Of a DNA stretch of 7,679 bases, positions 7,101 through 7,679 are shown in pieces. Below the pieces are notes generated by a model that saw only the letters and a program-made list of their open reading frames with translations, searched no databases and was not told where the DNA came from. The stretch covers positions 1 to 7,679 of the forward strand of contig JABUSI010000364.1 in the NCBI GenBank assembly GCA_021442745.1, written 5' to 3'. The first letter of the stretch is position 1. The number at the start of each line of letters is the position of its first letter. Source of the DNA: Erysipelotrichaceae bacterium (GTDB lineage: Bacteria > Bacillota_I > Bacilli_A > Erysipelotrichales > Erysipelotrichaceae). The translations under genes were made by a program, and so were the position numbers.

Positions 7101-7679
7101 TGATGGTTTTTTTATCGTTATCAATGGATACGGCGGTTTTTTTCAGATTCGTATAATTGATGTTTTTGGTATCTTTCGCCGTTTTGCTGATTGGATTGCC
7201 ATTGGTTTTTCCGTTTACCGTAACCGTATTTTCAATTGTGGCACGGTCAGCTGTCTTCGTGGTATCGATGACATCGTCATCTACCTTTACATAATACTTC
7301 CAGATAAATCCGTCATCTGCCGCAAGCTTCGTCGGCCGGGATCCCAATTCCTTACCGTCAAGAGTAAAGTATTTGCTGCTGCCGGATACTTTCGCATTAC
7401 CCGTCGTAATCACATCATTCAGATCAATATCCGTTATGGTACCGTTGACGGCCATAACCTTTACGCTGTATTCAATGATGCCTGTCGTGCCGTTGTAATC
7501 CCCCGAAGTCTTTTCCACTTTCAGTTCCCCGTCACTGGTAATCGTCATCGTGAAAACTTTTCCGTTACCGAAATCAATGGTATTGGAACCCGGTGCAGAC
7601 CCTGCGGAAACCTTGCATTCAAACTGCAGCGATAATGTCGTGTTATTGTATTCTTCAAAGTACTTCTTAACAGTCCGAT
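4105..7679 (-). CDS. Large sortase-anchored surface adhesin/stalk protein with isopeptide-forming domains (N-terminus off-window)
   Basis: The frame is open from the right edge to TAA at 4107-4105, about 1190 codons, so the start and any signal peptide lie outside. ATG 7548 is internal: the upstream codons read KKYFEEYNNTTLSLQFEC and end another domain. Numbering from Met 7548, the visible chain has five Ig-like domains resembling the fimbrial isopeptide (D2/CnaA-type) family (about 9-115, 131-257, 275-432, 443-610 and 611-745). These are followed by a SpaA-type domain (755-890, with Lys760, Glu842 and Asn886 as the probable bond triad), two CnaB domains (897-1000 and 1003-1102), the motif APETA (1107-1111), a hydrophobic segment (1117-1140) and the tail RKRTAGR. 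This is the plan of a Gram-positive cell-wall-anchored adhesin stiffened by intramolecular Lys-Asn and Lys-Asp bonds. The ligand is unknown and any binding head would be N-terminal. No sortase or partner pilin is in the window. Pilin backbone or collagen-type adhesin are alternatives. Confidence 0.88.
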   Translation of the reverse strand, partial: RTVKKYFEEYNNTTLSLQFECKVSAGSAPGSNTIDFGNGKVFTMTITSDGELKVEKTSGDYNGTTGIIEYSVKVMAVNGTITDIDLNDVITTGNAKVSGSSKYFTLDGKELGSRPTKLAADDGFIWKYYVKVDDDVIDTTKTADRATIENTVTVNGKTNGNPISKTAKDTKNINYTNLKKTAVSIDNDKKTITWQIQLGDGLRPLSSIFGNKAAITETLSDAGLYTQKFSSQSVEVTYADDLGNKTSETISWNGKDTLNVPTGSAYLATFQLTSSYSAKDKDKVGMATFTNNVTVKTVGGSVSDKTSVTKGVEGVGNPKVNKTITRNDDDNVLHYTITANIPGGYANVPGFYLQDAISAIGPVTFSNDPVNLTITAYKDSDAKNPVVYTDDRTNAEDHTYFTVSSGGKNEVLTIYFNTPDSDKEDSKWIFTEDSTLVVEYDLPLDKKSGSTTVQKALDDGGTLTNTATLYYNNGQKLSDDDTYGEKSEYVKKGKYNANTDIIDYTYTFYNYYNEVRAVTTLTSDEFIFTDKLGEGLTFVEDSLTLEFHDGGGLQAAYKYTKKIGGLDELSVSTDDFIMIGDDSKTPVDFLTDKWTIRYTEKIVYRYQAKVDRESKVFTGSDAGNTVDLTNTAGLSILKEGKEVKGLPDTTATVKVPNRKVVKLLSDLHDTNRVPFEIDLNYGSEDLVKNEDTYTVVDRLSENLSPVLNTIEVWEKENGKWTIFECNYRYDSENGVMEFPVPDSAAVKILYDVKINETGSGIPVSNSAAIKGMADFTDQASAVFDVQKADADASASITSFNLFKCDEESKEGLKDAVFAMYGPQHSTRQGDADEDSATYGAVIPKTVETDGGVTLYYYQCYTTNEYGVAQISSINMSIGGMYSFKEIIAPEGYVKDDDALWTIYAFEYPATGADKSVEVMVEDDNLVIENEAEEVPEGPDHEIVIRKTDMAGKELNGAILEVTGTADNSGKIEPISWETDTQKEPDGHTIDLKAGAYTLTETYAPEGYVKAESIDFTVDDDGKVYIDGSKKAEKTAKVTMVDDYETFEVVIHKTDEDGEELSNAKLKVSGTSNLGGKITPFVWTTSTKKESDGHTIELTAGTYTLSETKAPDGYAKADPITFEVDENGKITVDGEEVTELTMVDERLKLAAPETADSSTIWPYMSLLMLSEFLLIVSMAYGAVLRKRTAGR
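4129..4230 (-). other. C-terminal cell-wall sorting signal with variant motif APETA
   Basis: The protein ends with APETADSS, then a 24-residue hydrophobic stretch (WPYMSLLMLSEFLLIVSMAYGAVL) and a basic tail RKRTAGR. This is the three-part architecture of sortase substrates, but the pentapeptide departs from LPXTG at two places: Ala replaces the leading Leu and the final Gly. It fits the broader xPxT(G/A)D class seen in some Bacillota surface proteins. Which sortase reads it is unknown. Confidence 0.75.
4243..4860 (-). repeat. Two tandem CnaB2/SpyCatcher-like domains in the adhesin
   Basis: Residues 897-1000 and 1003-1102 (from Met 7548) are a tandem duplication with a period of 106 codons (318 bp). 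Shared blocks are (V/I)x(K)TDxxGxEL, DGHTI(D/E)LxAGxYTLxET, APxGYxKAxxIxFxVDxxGK and the closing TMVD. The probable bond residues are Lys903, Glu957 and Asp998 in the first unit and Lys1009, Glu1063 and Asp1100 in the second. Similarity is still visible in the DNA, for example around 4338 against 4656. Confidence 0.85.
5314..7524 (-). repeat. Five tandem degenerate Ig-like isopeptide domains in the adhesin
   Basis: Five units of about 105-170 residues share one pattern: a Lys in the first strand, an acidic residue near a (T/N)(D/E)xL-like turn about 30-40 residues later, and an Asn in a closing (T/S/E)N(T/S/N)-type strand. Candidate triads, numbered from Met 7548, are Lys13/Asp45/Asn107; Lys137/Glu174/Asn248 or 249; Lys279/Asp312/Asn422; Lys449-451/Asp487/Asn587; and Lys616 or 619/Asp654/Asn722. 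The closing Asn of a further, incomplete unit (SNTIDFG) lies near 7600. The repeats are diverged at protein level and not obvious in DNA. The bond assignments are inference from the family pattern. Confidence 0.6.

Overview
The window looks like ordinary chromosome from a low-to-mid GC member of the Bacillota (Firmicutes). The supporting evidence is consensus GGAGG ribosome binding sites, a fructose-bisphosphate-type L-lactate dehydrogenase, a YxiN/DbpA-type RNA helicase C-terminus, and a large Gram-positive surface protein with a sortase-type C-terminus. A fermentative gut or oral lineage such as Erysipelotrichaceae would fit, but that placement is inferred from general protein character, not from a marker gene.

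Layout. Six genes alternate strictly in strand (+ - + - + -). From left to right they are: the 3' end of a DEAD-box RNA helicase (2-406, +); L-lactate dehydrogenase (423-1373, -); a HAD-family phosphoglycolate phosphatase-like enzyme (1490-2143, +); glycerate 2-kinase (2140-3273, -); a glycerophosphodiester phosphodiesterase (3326-4042, +); and the C-terminal 1190 or so residues of a giant cell-surface adhesin or stalk protein (4105-7679, -), whose N-terminus lies beyond the right edge. No gene shares an operon with another gene in the window. Each of the three convergent junctions carries a hairpin that can act as a terminator. The two divergent junctions (116 bp and 52 bp) hold the candidate promoters.

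Function. The four metabolic enzymes belong to central and salvage carbon metabolism: pyruvate to lactate, removal of phosphoglycolate, glycerate entry into glycolysis, and recovery of glycerol-3-phosphate from phospholipid head groups. They are related in theme but not co-transcribed. The surface protein is the accessory part of the window. It consists of at least five Ig-like fimbrial isopeptide domains, one SpaA-type domain, two tandem domains that closely resemble the CnaB2 fold from which SpyCatcher/SpyTag was derived, and a non-canonical APETA sorting motif followed by a membrane segment and a basic tail.

I found no CRISPR array, RNA gene, insertion sequence, phage gene or defence system. 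The observations most worth a second look are the adhesin's tandem Lys-Asp isopeptide domains and variant sorting signal, and the phosphatase/glycerate kinase junction, where both stop codons share the loop of one hairpin.
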